Assembly: GCA_022773025.1 (NCBI GenBank)
Contig: JALEZF010000082.1
Coordinates: forward strand, 1 to 42,133
Length of the DNA stretch: 42,133 nt
Source of the DNA: Clostridium sp.
Lineage (GTDB): Bacteria; Bacillota; Clostridia; Clostridiales; Clostridiaceae
Direction: 5' to 3'
Shown here: piece by piece, positions 1 to 8,537 of the stretch
Layout of the letters: the number at the start of each line of letters is the position of its first letter
Position numbering within the stretch: the stretch's first letter is position 1
The notes under the pieces: model-generated
What the model was told of the DNA's origin: nothing
The model's input: the letters and a program-made list of their open reading frames with translations, nothing else
Databases searched by the model: none
Position numbers and translations under genes: made by a program

Positions 1-650
1 AACTTGGCGTTTCAAATATAAGCGTACTATATGTCCCTAGCAGAGAGGAATGCCATAGTAAAGACGCGGTAGAAATGATAAAAAAAGCGTCTTTAGTATT
101 TTTTACTGGGGGAGATCAATTGCGAATAACCAGTATACTAGGGGGAACACCTCTTCATAGAGAGCTTATTGATAGTTATGAAAGAGGATGCATCTTTGTG
201 GGTACATCTGCAGGAGCTTCAGTTGTAAGCTCTACCATGATAGTGAACGGACCTGATGATGAGTCACCTAAAAAATGTACCTTAAAAATGGCTCCGGGAT
301 TAGGTCTTATTTCTAAAGTTATAATAGATCAGCATTTTGCTCAAAGGGGCAGAATAGGTAGGCTTTTAGTAGGTGTGGCAGAAAACCCTGAAATACTTGG
401 CATAGGAATAGATGAGGATACAGCTATTATAGTGGACAGCGAAAACAAGTTCAGAGTCAAAGGATCTGGTGCAGTTTATGTAATTGACGGCAGAAATCTC
501 TCTTACTCAAATGTGTCTGAACAGTATCAAAATGAACTCCTAAGTTTATTTGATGTAAGAATGCATGTTTTAAAAGAGGGAGATGGCTTTGATCTCAATA
601 CAGGAAGGCCGCTAGAGGAGGAATTTCTTAATGAAAATAACGAGTTATAG
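1..650 (+). CDS. cphB: Cyanophycinase, 5' end missing (cut by window edge)
   Basis: Peptidase family S51 enzyme that cleaves cyanophycin (multi-L-arginyl-poly-L-aspartate) to beta-Asp-Arg dipeptides. The reading frame is open from base 3, so the first codons lie outside the window; 215 residues are visible of a family usually about 260-290 long. The GTSAGAS segment (bases about 201-221) carries the nucleophilic Ser of the family, and FTGGDQLRI precedes it. The last 20 bases overlap the start of cphA, so the two are translationally linked in one operon. Substrate assignment rests on family motif plus the adjacent synthetase, which together are convincing. Confidence 0.93.
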   Translation, partial: LGVSNISVLYVPSREECHSKDAVEMIKKASLVFFTGGDQLRITSILGGTPLHRELIDSYERGCIFVGTSAGASVVSSTMIVNGPDDESPKKCTLKMAPGLGLISKVIIDQHFAQRGRIGRLLVGVAENPEILGIGIDEDTAIIVDSENKFRVKGSGAVYVIDGRNLSYSNVSEQYQNELLSLFDVRMHVLKEGDGFDLNTGRPLEEEFLNENNEL

Positions 651-3252
651 AGTCTTTGAGGGAAGAAATATTTATTCCCATAAGAAGTGTTTAAGGCTTG
701 ACTTGGATCTTCAAGGATATAGCGAAACACCAAGCAAAGACATAGCTAACTTTAATCAAAGACTAGTAGAAAGCATTCCAGAATTATATACTCATAGATG
801 CGGTATATATGAGGAAGGCGGATTTGTAAAAAGATTAGCAGAGGGCACTTATTTAGCTCATATATGTGAGCATATGATTATAGCTCTTCAAAATAGACTT
901 GGAATTGATGTGGCTTATGGAAAAGCTAGAGAAATAAGTGGAGATATGTATTATGACATAATACAATATGAATACAAAAAAACTGTTATTGAGATTGCAA
1001 AATTAGCAGTGAATTTCATAAATGCTCTCTGCGGTGATAGAGATTTTAACTTAGAAGAAAAGTTTAATGATATAAAAGCTATTTATAATGAAGAGGTCAT
1101 GGGTCCTAGCACTATGGCTATTGTTAATGCGGCAAAAAGTAAGGAAATACCTATAACAAGTATGTGGGATAGTGGATTTTATATGCTTGGCTATGGAAAA
1201 TATAGTAAACTTGTAGAAGCCACAGTAGTAGAAGATACTAGATGTCCTTATGTAGATTTAGCTTGTGATAAGGTAATGACTAAAAAAATATTACAAAATC
1301 AATGTATACCTGTAGCAACAGGGGGGATAGTAAATACATTATTAGAGGCTTTGATTCAAGCAGAGTCTATAACTTATCCTGTAGTATTAAAACCTAGATA
1401 TGGAAATCATGGTAATGGTGTAAAAGTAAACATAAAGAATCAAAAAGAACTTACTGATGCTTTTACTGAAATAAGAAAAGATTATAGTGAAATAATAATA
1501 GAAAAGTATTACACAGGAAAAGATTTTAGAATATGTATGATTGATGGAAAAGTGGTAGCAGCATCCCTAAGGCTTCCACCATCAGTTGTAGGAGATGGAA
1601 AGAAAACCTTAAAGGAATTGATAGGAATTCTAAACATGGATCCTAAGAGAGGTGAAGAACATGAAAAACCTCTTACAAAAGTTAAATTAAATGATAGCCT
1701 TACGAATACTATTTCAAGGCAAGGGTTCAAGCTTCATTCTATAATTCCAAAGGGAGAAATAGTTTACTTAAGAGAAAATGCAAATCTTTCTACAGGTGGT
1801 ATAGCTATAGATTATACGGATAGAGTGTGCAAGGAAAACATAGAGATTTTTGAGAGAGTAGCGGCATCTCTTAATTTGAACATATGTGGAATAGATGTAT
1901 GTCACGAAGATCTCGCTACTCCTTTACAGGACAAAGGGATTATAATGGAGGTAAATGCAGGACCAGGAATAAGAATGCACCATTACCCTTATGAAGGGTC
2001 ATCACGACCAGTTGGAGAGGCTATTGTAAATATGATGTTTAAAAATTCACCTAAATCAATTCCTATAGTTGCAGTAACAGGAACAAATGGTAAGACAACA
2101 ACAACAAGAATAATAGGCCATACCTTAAGTTGTATGGGATATAATGTAGGGATGACGACAACTAGCGGTATTTATATAAAAGATAAGTGTATTCATAAAG
2201 GTGATGATACCGGATATGAAAGTGCTAAAACAGTACTCATGAATAAAGAGGTAGAAGTAGCTGTGCTAGAAACTGCTAGGGGTGGCATCATAAGAAATGG
2301 ACTATGCTATGATTTAGCTGATGTAGGAATAATAACAAATATAAGTGAAGACCATCTTGGACTTGATGGAATAAATACTATACAGGATTTAGCAAATGTA
2401 AAATCACTTGTAGTGGAAGCTGTAAAAAAAGACGGATATAGTGTAATAAATGGTGATGATCCTGTTAGTTTAGATGTTTTAAATAGGGTAAAAGGAAATC
2501 CTATAATCTTTTCAAAGGATAAGGATAATCCATATCTAAGAGATAACATAAAGCAAGGTGGATACGGTGTTTATATAAATGACAAATCTATATATGTAGA
2601 AAAAAATAAAAAGATTTTCTATGTGGCAGATATAGATGAAATTCCTATAACGCTAAATGGAGCTTTAGATTATAATATTGAAAATGCATTGGCTGCATGT
2701 AGTGCATTAGTTGGATTAGGTGTTGACTATTGTACTATAGCTAAAGGGTTAAAGAGTTTTAAATGTGATGAAGAAAGCAATCCAGGAAGGTTCAATGTGT
2801 TTGAAGTCAATGGTGGTAAAGTAGTTCTTGACTATGGACACAACATAGAAGGATATAAAGCCGTGATAAGAGGCCTTAAAAGGCTTCCGCATAATAAACT
2901 TATTGGAGTTATAGGTGTTCCAGGAGATAGAATGAATTCTAATGTAGAGGAAGTAGGAAGAATAAGCGGGAATTTCTTTGATTACATTGTAATTAAAGAA
3001 GATAAAGAAAAAAGGGGACGTATGACAGGAGAAATAGCAGATATTCTAAAAAAGGGAATAGATGAATCCTCTATAAATAGTGAAAATGTGATTACTATAT
3101 TAGATGAAGTTAGTGCGTTAAAGGTAGCTCTAGATATGATGAATCCAGGAGATATTGTAGTTGTATTCTTCGAGAATTTTGATGGAGTTAGAACTCTAAT
3201 AAAGAACTATACAAAAATGGAGTACATGAATGATATGCCTAAATTAGGTTAA
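631..3252 (+). CDS. cphA: Cyanophycin synthetase
   Basis: ATP-dependent, non-ribosomal polymerisation of aspartate and arginine into cyanophycin, a nitrogen reserve. The 873-residue length is typical of CphA1. Order: N-terminal domain (1 to about 160), ATP-grasp domain (about 200-475, with the glycine-rich PRYGNHGNGVKVN loop and EVNAGPGIRMH), then a Mur-ligase-like domain with P-loop GTNGKTTTTR at about residues 484-493, followed by ARGGIIRNGL and ISEDHLG. The start is the ATG at 631, served by GAGGAGG just upstream inside cphB. A perfect 13-bp-stem terminator follows about 115 bp downstream. In Clostridium perfringens, cyanophycin proteins have been linked to spore assembly; whether that holds here is inference. 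Confidence 0.96.
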   Translation: MKITSYRVFEGRNIYSHKKCLRLDLDLQGYSETPSKDIANFNQRLVESIPELYTHRCGIYEEGGFVKRLAEGTYLAHICEHMIIALQNRLGIDVAYGKAREISGDMYYDIIQYEYKKTVIEIAKLAVNFINALCGDRDFNLEEKFNDIKAIYNEEVMGPSTMAIVNAAKSKEIPITSMWDSGFYMLGYGKYSKLVEATVVEDTRCPYVDLACDKVMTKKILQNQCIPVATGGIVNTLLEALIQAESITYPVVLKPRYGNHGNGVKVNIKNQKELTDAFTEIRKDYSEIIIEKYYTGKDFRICMIDGKVVAASLRLPPSVVGDGKKTLKELIGILNMDPKRGEEHEKPLTKVKLNDSLTNTISRQGFKLHSIIPKGEIVYLRENANLSTGGIAIDYTDRVCKENIEIFERVAASLNLNICGIDVCHEDLATPLQDKGIIMEVNAGPGIRMHHYPYEGSSRPVGEAIVNMMFKNSPKSIPIVAVTGTNGKTTTTRIIGHTLSCMGYNVGMTTTSGIYIKDKCIHKGDDTGYESAKTVLMNKEVEVAVLETARGGIIRNGLCYDLADVGIITNISEDHLGLDGINTIQDLANVKSLVVEAVKKDGYSVINGDDPVSLDVLNRVKGNPIIFSKDKDNPYLRDNIKQGGYGVYINDKSIYVEKNKKIFYVADIDEIPITLNGALDYNIENALAACSALVGLGVDYCTIAKGLKSFKCDEESNPGRFNVFEVNGGKVVLDYGHNIEGYKAVIRGLKRLPHNKLIGVIGVPGDRMNSNVEEVGRISGNFFDYIVIKEDKEKRGRMTGEIADILKKGIDESSINSENVITILDEVSALKVALDMMNPGDIVVVFFENFDGVRTLIKNYTKMEYMNDMPKLG

Positions 3253-3312
3253 TTAATGAGATGTTATTATAAATGAGGAGAAAATTCTTTAAGAAAAACA
3301 AGAATTTCTACT

Positions 3313-3342
3313 TTGCATTTTAAGAAAAGAATATTGTACAAT
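3313..3342 (+). promoter_or_regulatory. Possible sigma-A promoter downstream of cphA
   Basis: TTGCAT (3313-3318), an 18-base spacer, then TACAAT (3337-3342). It lies after the cphA stop but before the terminator at 3368, so it could only drive a transcript of about 70 nt unless the terminator is read through. In AT-rich DNA such matches occur by chance. Confidence 0.3.
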
Positions 3343-3364
3343 TAATGTATACGGCTAATGTATA
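3343..3364 (+). repeat. 9-bp direct repeat TAATGTATA x2
   Basis: TAATGTATA at 3343-3351 and again at 3356-3364, a 13-base period. The pair straddles the start expected from the promoter-like element just upstream, an operator-like position. The sequence is AT-rich, so significance is uncertain. Confidence 0.4.
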
Positions 3365-3367
3365 TAG

Positions 3368-3418
3368 CGTGTAGTTTTGATAAACGTAAGGCCAGTTGTC
3401 AAAACTACACGTTTTTTT
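3368..3418 (+). terminator. Intrinsic terminator after cphBA
   Basis: A perfect 13-bp stem (CGTGTAGTTTTGA at 3368-3380 with its complement at 3399-3411), an 18-nt loop, then seven T. The rest of the 329-bp cphA-ispE gap (3419-3581) is AT-rich; a TATAAT at 3543-3548 without a good -35 element may serve ispE. Confidence 0.9.
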
Positions 3419-3581
3419 GTTTTTAAAAGAAAAATAAGATAATGATAAGGAGATAATAAGCAATAAAGGATAACAAAATCTATATCTTAATATCTTTATC
3501 GCTTCATATTAATTCCCTCTAGAGTATATTAATATTATGATATATAATAAATAAATGAGAATTCAATAAGGTGGGATATAT

Positions 3582-4424
3582 ATGAAAGTGAAGGCCTATG
3601 GAAAAGTAAATCTTTCTTTAGATATTGTAGGCAAGAGAGAAGATGGATATCATTTTTTAGAAATGATAATGCAGACTATAGATTTATATGATGTAGTAAA
3701 TGTAGTAAAGATTCCATCTGGAATAGAGATACGGTGCAATAAAAGCTATGTGCCTACAGATAGGAGAAACATAGCTTATAGAGCAGCTGAACTATTTCTA
3801 GAGACTTTTAAAATAAAAAGTGGTGTTAGAATAGAAATAGAAAAAAATATACCTATTTCAGCAGGATTGGCAGGGGGAAGTACTGATGGAGCTGCTGTTA
3901 TAAAAGCTATGAATGACTTGTTCAAGACAAATGCATCTAAAGAAAGGTTATCAGAAATAGGAGTTATTATAGGAGCGGATATACCATTTTGTATATACGG
4001 AGGTACAGCTTTAATCAAAGGCATAGGTGAAGAAGTAACGCCTTTAAAAACTTTTGAAAATCATATATTGGTTTTAGTTAAGCCGAATTTTGGAGTTTCA
4101 ACAAAAGAGGTTTATGGAGCTATAGATATAAAAAAGATTCATAAACATCCAAACACAAAGGCTCTAATGGAGGCAATAGAAAGAAATGATGAAAGGTTTA
4201 TAAGCTGTAATATGAAAAATGTACTAGAGAATGTTACATTAAATAAACATAGAGTATTGAAGGATATAAAGAATGAAATGATAAAAAGGGGTGCTGAAGG
4301 TGCTCTTATGAGCGGAAGTGGCCCTACTGTCTTTGGTATTTTTGACGATATGTTGAAAGCGCAAAGATGTTATGATGCCATGAAGAAAAACTTTAACGAA
4401 GTTTATCTAACAAGAACTATATAA
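3582..4424 (+). CDS. ispE: 4-diphosphocytidyl-2-C-methyl-D-erythritol kinase
   Basis: GHMP-family kinase that phosphorylates CDP-ME at the 2-hydroxyl in the MEP isoprenoid pathway, feeding the undecaprenyl and menaquinone-type lipid supply. At 280 residues it is full length. Visible features: N-terminal KAYGKVNLSLDIVGKREDGYH, the ATP-binding loop PISAGLAGGSTDGAAV at about residues 88-103, DIPFCIYGG, and the C-terminal LMSGSGPTVFG loop. The ATG follows AAGGTGGG by eight bases. It stands alone between two terminators, so it is probably monocistronic. Confidence 0.96.
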   Translation: MKVKAYGKVNLSLDIVGKREDGYHFLEMIMQTIDLYDVVNVVKIPSGIEIRCNKSYVPTDRRNIAYRAAELFLETFKIKSGVRIEIEKNIPISAGLAGGSTDGAAVIKAMNDLFKTNASKERLSEIGVIIGADIPFCIYGGTALIKGIGEEVTPLKTFENHILVLVKPNFGVSTKEVYGAIDIKKIHKHPNTKALMEAIERNDERFISCNMKNVLENVTLNKHRVLKDIKNEMIKRGAEGALMSGSGPTVFGIFDDMLKAQRCYDAMKKNFNEVYLTRTI

Positions 4425-4480
4425 ATTTCAGCCTAAGGTAGGGTATCTATACTATATCTAAAGCTGAAAATAATAAGGTA

Positions 4481-4560
4481 AAAGAGATGCTAGGATTTAG
4501 TTCCGTTTTAAGATTTTTTAGAAAATCTTTAAGGGAATTAAATTAATAGCATCTCTTTTT
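4481..4560 (+). terminator. Long imperfect hairpin terminator after ispE
   Basis: A 12-bp outer stem (4481-4492 with 4547-4558) encloses further pairing (TTTAGTTCC with GGAATTAAA, then a TTAAGATTTT/AAAATCTT arm), giving a rod of nearly 80 nt ending in a T-run. A smaller 7-bp hairpin (4426-4432 with 4463-4469) precedes it. It serves as the ispE terminator; its size is unusual. Confidence 0.8.
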
Positions 4561-4634
4561 GCATAGAATTTATTTTATTGAAAAAAATAAACTGAGGACT
4601 CAATGATGAATTAAATACAATGGGAGGGATTATA

Positions 4635-6101
4635 GTGAAGGAAGAAAAAGACATAAAGGTATATGAGAAACTCGAAGACAATCTCACCTATATAAAATCA
4701 GTATTAGAAGGTGCTTCAGATATTGTATATAGAACCTTTGAAGGAGGTAACAATAGCGCAGCCCTTATATATATTGATGGAATGGCTGATAAAGTTTTAT
4801 TAAATGAATATGTACTAGAAGAATTTATGGCAAACAAAGAAACTATGTCCTTAGATATGATAAAGGAAAGAGTTATAACACTCACAGATTTAAAGGAGAT
4901 AGACTCTCTAAATGATGGTATAACTGCCCTACTATCTGGTGATACATTTATGCTTTTAGATGGGAGTACCAAGGCATTAGTATTTGCTACAAGAGCATGG
5001 CCCAATAGAGGGGTAGGAGAACCGGCAGGAGAAACTGTGGTGCGAGGTCCTAGGGAAGGCTTTACAGAAACCATAAGATTTAATTCTGTGCTTCTTAGGA
5101 GAAGAATTAGAGACCCAAGACTAAAAGTTGAGCCTATGTCCCTTGGGGAAAGGTCAAAAACCGATGTGAATATAACATATATAAAAGACATAGTTGATGA
5201 AAAAGTTTTAGAAGAAACAAAAAAGAGATTAAACAATATTGACATAGATGCAATACTAGATAGCGGATATGTGGCTCAACTTATAGAAGATGACCCTTGG
5301 AGTGTATTTCCTCAGGTGCAATCTACAGAGAGACCTGATGTGGTGGCGGCAGCTTTATATGAAGGAAGAGTTGGAATTCTTGTAGATAACTCACCCTTTG
5401 CCCTTATAGTGCCAGCTACGCTTCCACAGTTTTTTCAATCACCAGATGATTATTATCAAAGGTGGATATATGGCTCGTTAACTAGACTTGTAAGAGCTCT
5501 TGCAATAATACTTGCAGTGATTCTTCCGGGGCTATATGTGGCGGTCACATCATTTCATACTTCCATAATACCGACTAAACTCGCTTATTCTATAGCAGCC
5601 GCAAGGGAAGGGGTGCCTTTTCCGGCTTTTGTTGAAGCTTTGCTTATGGAAATCAGTATGGCATTACTTCTAGAAGCTATAGTGAGATTGCCTAAAGCTA
5701 TAGGAGCCACCATTGGAATAGTAGGTGGTCTTGTGATAGGTCAGGCAGCAGTGAGCGCAGGTATAATAAGCCCTATAATGGTTATTATAGTTGGAGTTAC
5801 TGCCATAACAAGTTTTATAACATCAAACTACGAAGTTACCTATGCTTTAAGGATAGTGAGATTTTTAATAATAATAGCGGCATCCATAGCAGGACTTTAT
5901 GGCATAACCTTCGGATGCATAATATTTTTGATACATTTAATTAAGCTTAAGAGTTTTGGATATTCTTATCTATCTCCAGTTGTAGAGACTACAAAGGATA
6001 ATTTTAAAGATTTATTCTTCAGATATCCATGGAAGAAGTTTATTAGAAGACCTAATTTCATGAATATAGGTGATAAGATAAGGCAAAAAGGAACACCTTA
6101 A
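4635..6101 (+). CDS. gerKA: Spore germinant receptor subunit A (GerA family)
   Basis: Membrane subunit of a Ger-type nutrient receptor in the spore inner membrane. The start is taken as GTG at 4635, seven bases after GGGAGG (4622-4627); an in-frame ATG at 4620 lies on that ribosome binding site. This gives 488 residues, normal for the family. The N-terminal half (to about residue 270) is soluble, with the conserved WPNRGVGEPAGETVVRGPREGF motif; five or so hydrophobic segments follow from about 275 to 430 (KLAYSIAAAREGVPFPAFVEA lies between the first two). It opens an A-B-C operon. The germinant cannot be deduced from sequence; gerKA is a family-based name. Confidence 0.93.
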   Translation: MKEEKDIKVYEKLEDNLTYIKSVLEGASDIVYRTFEGGNNSAALIYIDGMADKVLLNEYVLEEFMANKETMSLDMIKERVITLTDLKEIDSLNDGITALLSGDTFMLLDGSTKALVFATRAWPNRGVGEPAGETVVRGPREGFTETIRFNSVLLRRRIRDPRLKVEPMSLGERSKTDVNITYIKDIVDEKVLEETKKRLNNIDIDAILDSGYVAQLIEDDPWSVFPQVQSTERPDVVAAALYEGRVGILVDNSPFALIVPATLPQFFQSPDDYYQRWIYGSLTRLVRALAIILAVILPGLYVAVTSFHTSIIPTKLAYSIAAAREGVPFPAFVEALLMEISMALLLEAIVRLPKAIGATIGIVGGLVIGQAAVSAGIISPIMVIIVGVTAITSFITSNYEVTYALRIVRFLIIIAASIAGLYGITFGCIIFLIHLIKLKSFGYSYLSPVVETTKDNFKDLFFRYPWKKFIRRPNFMNIGDKIRQKGTP

Positions 6102-6115
6102 AAGGAGGGAATTGT

Positions 6116-7216
6116 ATGAATAACGAAAGCATAAGACCCTATGGATTGTTTACCACAATTGTACTCACAACTATAGGTGTAGGGGCGTTTTCTTATCCCA
6201 GATATGTGTGCGAGGTTGCAGGAAGAGATGGATGGATAAGTGCGCTAGTTGCGGGGATATTTGCTATTATCATGGTGTCCTTAATATATTACGTACAAAA
6301 GGTTAATAATTTTGATTCATATGTAGATATAATCTTCAATTCATTTGGAAAGTTTTTTGGATACATAGTTTTGTTTTTGTTTATGTTTTATGTCGTTATA
6401 ACTTTATCTGTAGACATGAGAAGGTTTGTGGAAGTTTTGAAGATTTATCTTCTTCAAAATACACCTATAGAGTTTCTGATTCTAACCATATTGGCTTTAG
6501 GTATTTATGTAGTTGGATTTGGTGTAGGAGATTTAATGAAATTTAATGAGGTTGTGTTTTTTATAGTATTTATACCTATGATTTTAGGCTTTATATTTCT
6601 TATAAATTCTGTGGATTTTACAAACATAATGCCTATTGGGAAAAGTAGTATGTATGATACCTATATAAGTGGAGTATACAGGGGATTTTTAGCCTTTGGA
6701 GGCTATGAAATTTTATTTTTAGCAGCACCTTTCATAAGGGATAGAGAAAAAATAAAGAAAACCACTATATGGTCCATAATCTTCATAGCGCTTTTCTATT
6801 CCTTTATAACTATTTATTGTATCTCTATCTTTGAAGTTGAAGAAACAAAAAGTCTACTATGGCCTACTATAACTATGATAACATCTATAGACATACCTGG
6901 AAACTTTGTTGAAAGATGGGAAGGTATAGTTATGGTTCTGTGGATATTATTTTATTTTACAACCTTTATAGCTCTCTTATATTTTGCGTGTTACACGATG
7001 AGATTTGGATTTAAAATAAGAAAAGCAAGGGTTGGAGCCATAATATTAGTTCCTATAATTTATTTTATAACTACCTATGCTGACAATATAATTCATTTGG
7101 ATTATCTGTGCAAAAAGCTATTGATTCCTCTAGAGTTTATAAATATAGTTATAGTACCTATATTACTTTTTATAATAACCATCTTAAAGAAAAGAAAGAA
7201 GGAGGGAGTGAAATGA
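6116..7216 (+). CDS. gerKB: Spore germinant receptor permease-like subunit B
   Basis: Ten-helix APC-superfamily protein of the GerAB/spore germination permease family. It is thought to bind the germinant within the membrane receptor. At 366 residues it is full length. It opens with a hydrophilic stub, then SIRPYGLFTTIVLTTIGVGAF, typical of GerAB helix 1, and is strongly hydrophobic to the end, with a KKRKKEG tail. AAAGGAGGG at 6101-6109 precedes the ATG. The stop codon overlaps the next gene's start (ATGA), a sign of translational coupling. Confidence 0.93.
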   Translation: MNNESIRPYGLFTTIVLTTIGVGAFSYPRYVCEVAGRDGWISALVAGIFAIIMVSLIYYVQKVNNFDSYVDIIFNSFGKFFGYIVLFLFMFYVVITLSVDMRRFVEVLKIYLLQNTPIEFLILTILALGIYVVGFGVGDLMKFNEVVFFIVFIPMILGFIFLINSVDFTNIMPIGKSSMYDTYISGVYRGFLAFGGYEILFLAAPFIRDREKIKKTTIWSIIFIALFYSFITIYCISIFEVEETKSLLWPTITMITSIDIPGNFVERWEGIVMVLWILFYFTTFIALLYFACYTMRFGFKIRKARVGAIILVPIIYFITTYADNIIHLDYLCKKLLIPLEFINIVIVPILLFIITILKKRKKEGVK

Positions 7217-8394
7217 AACATAGAAGATTGATTATGTCAATTTTGATTGTACTACTCCCACTTCTATTTAGTGGATGCTGGGATAAATATGAGATAGAGA
7301 GAAAGATTTTTGTATCAACTATAGGTATAGATGTTGGTGAAGATATAGATAAAGAACAAAAGATAAAGAATGAGAACAAAGAAAATCAATATGGAGATAA
7401 AAATATAAAAAAGCTAAAAGTCACATATGGCTTTCCAGACATAAGTCATTTTTCCCCATCTCAAGCTGTAATAGATAAGGATGGAACTATAACAGTGAGC
7501 ACATATTCCATGCAGGGTGCTTTTGCTGAAGCAAATAATAAAAGCAGCAGAACTGTATATCTAGGCCATGCTAGATTGATTCTTATAAGTAAGGAGATTT
7601 TTAAGTATCCAGATACTTTTAGAGAAGTGGTGGATTATATAAGGAGGCAGCCTAATTTAAATAGAAAGATATATATTGTTTTGACTGACGGTGCTGTGGA
7701 GCAATTTATGAATGCGCAATTTGATATAGATAAACATATACAAACATATATAAGTGGTATCTTAGAAAATAATCAGGGGTCTGAATCTGCAGTAGAGATA
7801 TCTTTAAATGATTTTCTTACAAGTGTTGGTGAGAAAAATAATGCAGTGTTGCCTATACTGAAGATGGATAGAGACAACAAGGAGATAAAACTAAGCGGTA
7901 TAGGAGTCATGGACAATTATGAATTTAAAGGTCAACTAAATGATGCAGAAACAACCACGGTAGAAGTCCTTCGAGGAAAAGCTAAAAAAGTAGTAAAAGT
8001 TGTGAATATAGACGGACATCCTTATGATTACGAAATAGATAGAGTAAAGAGAAAAATAGAGGTAAATGAAAATAATGGAGAGGTTGAGATAAATATTCGT
8101 TTAAAGCTCAGTGGTGCTATAAAGGAAGGGTACAAAGAAAGACCTTTAACTTTAGAGGAGATAAAAGATCTTGAATCTATTTTCAACAAAACCATATCTG
8201 AGGAATGTATAAAGGTTATGAAGAGCATCCAGCAGAACATTGGCATTGATATTGTTGGCATTGATGATTATATAAGAAAATTTAAACCCTCAATATGGGA
8301 AAAGTTTGGAGAGGATTGGTCAGAGATATATTCAAACAGTAACATTACTATAGAAGTAGAAACGGATATAAAAACTATGGGTATAATAAAATAA
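7213..8394 (+). CDS. gerKC: Spore germinant receptor lipoprotein subunit C
   Basis: Ger(x)C-family lipoprotein, the third receptor subunit, anchored to the outer face of the spore inner membrane. The ATG at 7213 overlaps the gerKB stop and follows AAGGAGGGAG; the frame opens further upstream but that extension lies inside gerKB. The 393-residue product has a basic start (MKHRR), a hydrophobic stretch and the lipobox LFSGC with Cys22 as the lipidated residue, followed by WDKYEIE, the family signature. The middle holds the typical YLGHARLILISKE segment. A 17-bp terminator stem directly follows the gene. Confidence 0.94.
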   Translation: MKHRRLIMSILIVLLPLLFSGCWDKYEIERKIFVSTIGIDVGEDIDKEQKIKNENKENQYGDKNIKKLKVTYGFPDISHFSPSQAVIDKDGTITVSTYSMQGAFAEANNKSSRTVYLGHARLILISKEIFKYPDTFREVVDYIRRQPNLNRKIYIVLTDGAVEQFMNAQFDIDKHIQTYISGILENNQGSESAVEISLNDFLTSVGEKNNAVLPILKMDRDNKEIKLSGIGVMDNYEFKGQLNDAETTTVEVLRGKAKKVVKVVNIDGHPYDYEIDRVKRKIEVNENNGEVEINIRLKLSGAIKEGYKERPLTLEEIKDLESIFNKTISEECIKVMKSIQQNIGIDIVGIDDYIRKFKPSIWEKFGEDWSEIYSNSNITIEVETDIKTMGIIK

Positions 8395-8396
8395 CC

Positions 8397-8465
8397 AAAT
8401 AAAAAACATTCTTTCTAGAAAAATGGAGTTTAATATTCATTTTCAAAGAAGAATGTTTTTTATTT
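8397..8465 (+). terminator. Intrinsic terminator after the gerK operon
   Basis: A perfect 17-bp stem (8397-8413 with 8449-8465). The last bases of the 3' arm form a six-T run. It separates the germination operon from spoIIR. Confidence 0.88.
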
Positions 8466-8485
8466 AAAAAAATTTCAAATGTTAT

Positions 8486-8514
8486 GTATAAAAAACCTTT
8501 TATTGTAAATAATA
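8486..8514 (+). promoter_or_regulatory. Sigma-F-like promoter of spoIIR
   Basis: GTATA at 8486-8490, a 14-base spacer, then GTAAATAATA at 8505-8514. Against the Bacillus sigma-F consensus (GYWTA, about 15 bases, GGnrAnAnTR) the -35 is perfect and the -10 misses only the second G. SpoIIR is a known sigma-F gene in B. subtilis. The leader would be very short, starting just at the ribosome binding site. The spoIIQ-like gene has the same arrangement at 38008. Confidence 0.62.
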
Positions 8515-8537
8515 ACAACTAAAGGAGAGGATTAGGG

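Noticed and set aside
4561-4590. Sigma-G promoter for the gerK operon (GCATA at 4561)
   Set aside because: The -35-like pentamer overlaps the ispE terminator tail and no CATnnTA-like -10 follows at about 18 bases.
4688-5245. 185-codon open frame on the minus strand inside gerKA
   Set aside because: It lies wholly inside a well-supported gene, is serine-rich with no family motifs and no ribosome binding site; it is a codon-bias shadow.
7108-7212. Upstream extension of gerKC
   Set aside because: It lies inside gerKB and would put residues before the lipoprotein signal; the ATGA overlap start at 7213 is far better.
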